A DNA stretch of 64,000 nt, taken from the NCBI GenBank assembly GCA_028288705.1, contig JAQBNH010000005.1, positions 1 to 64,000 on the forward strand, in the 5' to 3' direction. The stretch comes from Ferruginibacter sp. GTDB lineage: Bacteria; Bacteroidota; Bacteroidia; Chitinophagales; Chitinophagaceae. The translations under genes were made by a program, and so were the position numbers. The notes under the pieces were generated by a model. It saw only the letters and a program-made list of their open reading frames with translations. It did not search any database and was not told where the DNA came from. Shown piece after piece: positions 62,522 through 64,000 of the stretch (within the stretch, counting starts at the first letter, position 1; each line of letters begins with the position of its first letter).

Positions 62522-62914
62522 TTTTAAGAATTTATTTTTATGGGGTGATTTGTTTGGTGTTTTTATTCAGGGTTGATAGCCTGCGAACAGGTTTTTAGAT
62601 CACCCTTTCCTGGTAGCGATCGTATCATTCGATCATGTTCTATTGCAGAACTTTTACCAGCAAAGGATTATTTCCTGCGATGCCCAGGTGTTCGTACGAA
62701 TCCGGAATTTTTATAAGCACAGCCATGCCTTTCAGGGCGAAAAAATTCCTTCATAAAGTTGGGCTGAAAAAGAAGCAATACAAATCACTCATTTGAGTAT
62801 GCTTACATCGCTAAAACGTGGCAAGCAGCCCGGCGGTTGCCATCGCAGCATGATGCGGGCTGCGGTGAAGAATTTCGAAGTGTGATAGTAACTGGCTGAA
62901 CAGTGCGTTGGGGC
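62522..62914. other. 393-bp spacer upstream of the S74 gene
   Basis: Holds a GATCG-tatcatt-CGATC inverted repeat (62617-62633), and the palindrome ACTCATTTGAGT at 62787-62798. No gene recognised. The latter resembles a motif between the response regulator and kinase genes. Confidence 0.5.
62787..62798. promoter_or_regulatory. Palindrome ACTCATTTGAGT, candidate operator
   Basis: Five-base arms (ACTCA / TGAGT) around a TT centre, 266 bp upstream of the S74 gene start and about 117 bp downstream of the regulator's stop. A one-mismatch version lies at 63579-63590. Confidence 0.4.
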
Positions 62915-63541
62915 TTACACAATATGTTCTCCCAGTGCTTTGCCAATCGCTTCCTTGCCGCTGTTTACATGAAGCTTCCGATAAATGTTTTTCAGGTGAG
63001 AGCGGGCTGTATCAAAAGAAATATGCAGATCTGCAGCAATCATTTTGGCGCTGTATCCCCTGGCAAGCAGTTGCAACACATCGATCTCACGTGCGGATAA
63101 AGCATATTCATTTCGTTTACCCGCCTGGAAGCTGTTTAAAACTTTGCGGGCGATCACAGGGCTCATGGGTGCACCTCCTTCAATCACTTCCTGTATGCCA
63201 TCAAATAATTTCTGTGGGGGTGTGTGTTTTAACAGGTAACCATTGGCTCCGGCGCATAAGCATTGAAAAAGCTTTTCATCGTCTTCAAACACGGTGTACA
63301 TGATGACAGCAGTCTGAGGCCTGGCCTCTTTCACAAACCTCACCCCATTGATGCCGCTTTCGCCGGGCATGTCTATATCCATCAAGACTACATCCGGCTG
63401 ATATACCCTGGTGATCGTAGCAGCTTCATTGCAATTATTATAGTCAGCAACCATCGCATACTCAGGCTGGCTCCTGAGCAGGTAGGCCAGGGATTCCCTG
63501 AGTTTATCATTGTCTTCGAATATAATAATGCGGGTCGCCAT
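62915..63541 (-). CDS. NarL/FixJ-type response regulator
   Basis: 208 aa. Receiver domain (1-120) with acidic pocket E9-D10, phospho-acceptor Asp55 (VLMDIDMPG), Thr/Lys pieces (MYTVFEDDEKLF; LKHTPPQKLF). LuxR-type HTH at about 145-205 (LSAREIDVLQLLARGYSAKMIAADLHISFDTARSHLKNIYRKLHV). Acts as a DNA-binding regulator on phosphorylation by the adjacent kinase, from which it is separated by 50 bp. The neighbouring S74 gene is a plausible target. Confidence 0.95.
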   Translation of the reverse strand: MATRIIIFEDNDKLRESLAYLLRSQPEYAMVADYNNCNEAATITRVYQPDVVLMDIDMPGESGINGVRFVKEARPQTAVIMYTVFEDDEKLFQCLCAGANGYLLKHTPPQKLFDGIQEVIEGGAPMSPVIARKVLNSFQAGKRNEYALSAREIDVLQLLARGYSAKMIAADLHISFDTARSHLKNIYRKLHVNSGKEAIGKALGEHIV

Positions 63542-63578
63542 TTGCCGAAATTAATACATATTTTTTCACATTGAGCTC

Positions 63579-63590
63579 ACTCAAATGGGT
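63579..63590. promoter_or_regulatory. ACTCAAATGGGT, near-copy of the palindrome at 62787
   Basis: Lies between kinase stop and regulator start. 11 of 12 bases match the complementary form of the 62787 palindrome. Could be an autoregulatory site. Confidence 0.35.
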
Positions 63591-63591
63591 A

Positions 63592-63999
63592 TTACGGGGT
63601 CACTGGTAATACAATTTCCATAAGTGTTCCTTTGCCCTGGGCTGTTGTCAGCTTCGTACTTCCCTTCCATTTCGCCGTTCTTGAATAGATATTTCTAAGG
63701 CCATTGCGATTGGTTAAAACGGAAGATTCAAAGCCTTTTCCATCATCTTTGATTTTTAGTAAAAATGCGCCCCCTTTCCATTGTATATCTACCCATACAT
63801 TTTTAGCAAAAGCGTGTTTAAGAATATTATTCATCGACTCTTTATAAATAAGGTACAGGTCGCGCCGCTGTTCCATATTGATTTTTTTTCCTGCAATAGT
63901 ATCATCAATCAGCAGGTGACAGGTGGTTTTGCTGTTATCGAATAATTCAGCAGCATAGCGGCGCATGCGGAAAAGGGTTTCTTCCATCGAATCATTGCG
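63592..63999 (-). CDS. Sensor histidine kinase, C-terminal ATPase part (5' end off window)
   Basis: 135 residues visible, open to the right edge. HATPase_c of the NarX/DesK type: N box YLIYKESMNNILKHAFAKN, G1 box KDDGKGFE, G2 box NRNGLRNIYSRTAKW, and GKGTLMEIVLP at the end. The preceding stretch (ETLFRMRRYAAELF) is the end of the dimerisation region. Sensor input and phospho-acceptor His lie outside. Partner of the adjacent response regulator. Confidence 0.93.
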   Translation of the reverse strand, partial: RNDSMEETLFRMRRYAAELFDNSKTTCHLLIDDTIAGKKINMEQRRDLYLIYKESMNNILKHAFAKNVWVDIQWKGGAFLLKIKDDGKGFESSVLTNRNGLRNIYSRTAKWKGSTKLTTAQGKGTLMEIVLPVTP

Positions 64000-64000
64000 G

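Overview
This window looks like a chromosomal stretch of a Bacteroidota bacterium, most likely order Chitinophagales, family Chitinophagaceae. Evidence: promoter -7 boxes of the TAnnTTTG type rather than E. coli-like -10 boxes, no Shine-Dalgarno-led starts, two TonB-dependent receptors with carboxypeptidase-regulatory N-termini, many small lipoproteins with an L-x-x-C lipobox, a probable type IX secretion tail, a fused RibBA, and an S74-tailed outer-surface protein. The family call rests on gene content and style, not on a marker gene. Coding is dense on both strands. I see no prophage, no IS transposase, no CRISPR array and no rRNA; two tRNA genes (Lys-TTT, Arg-ACG) are present.

Layout. 0-5 kb: tail of a probable secreted protein, a cupin protein with an anti-sigma-like N-terminus, an ECF sigma factor with a membrane-anchored partner, an NlpC/P60 hydrolase, and a reverse-strand operon lipoprotein-crcB-ppa-TauE-like that pairs a fluoride exporter with pyrophosphatase. 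5-18 kb: phoH, a secreted caspase-like protein, a TPR membrane protein, a TonB-dependent receptor, rpe, TPR and TolB-like proteins, and small exported proteins. 18.2-26.6 kb: a complete recD-recC-recB operon. 27-38 kb: acetyltransferase, rmuC, a TPR-like cytosolic protein, a LuxE-type acyl-protein synthetase, a UbiA-like membrane protein, an M42 aminopeptidase, a DUF62 enzyme and an SDR. 38-44 kb: tRNA-Lys, a phosphodiesterase, hmgA, a second SDR, DUF1810 plus a decayed partial copy, and ribBA. 44.6-47.9 kb: a large Oar-like TonB receptor whose codon use suggests high expression.

48.5-51.7 kb holds a compact set: an esterase divergent from an ATP-grasp enzyme and a GCS2-type carboxylate-amine ligase. 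This is the best candidate for an uncharacterised small-molecule or peptide amidation pathway. It is followed by tRNA-Arg and a four-unit tandem array whose units carry tRNA-3'-end-like pieces. 52.8-57.8 kb: an AraC-type regulator, a lipoprotein with four Ig-like repeats and a DUF3494 ice-binding domain, and an OmpA-type protein, together a probable cold-surface module. 58-64 kb: a prolyl oligopeptidase, an S74 surface protein and a NarL-type two-component system cut by the right edge.

The noncoding DNA is unusual. There are heptamer (GGAATTA-like) and octamer (GTTGATTA-like) arrays that run into gene 3' ends and supply stop codons, a CCACAGAG-type dispersed repeat in four copies, two widely separated clusters of TTGTGCAA/TTGCACAA words, and four GATC sites spaced exactly 10 bp apart upstream of recD.
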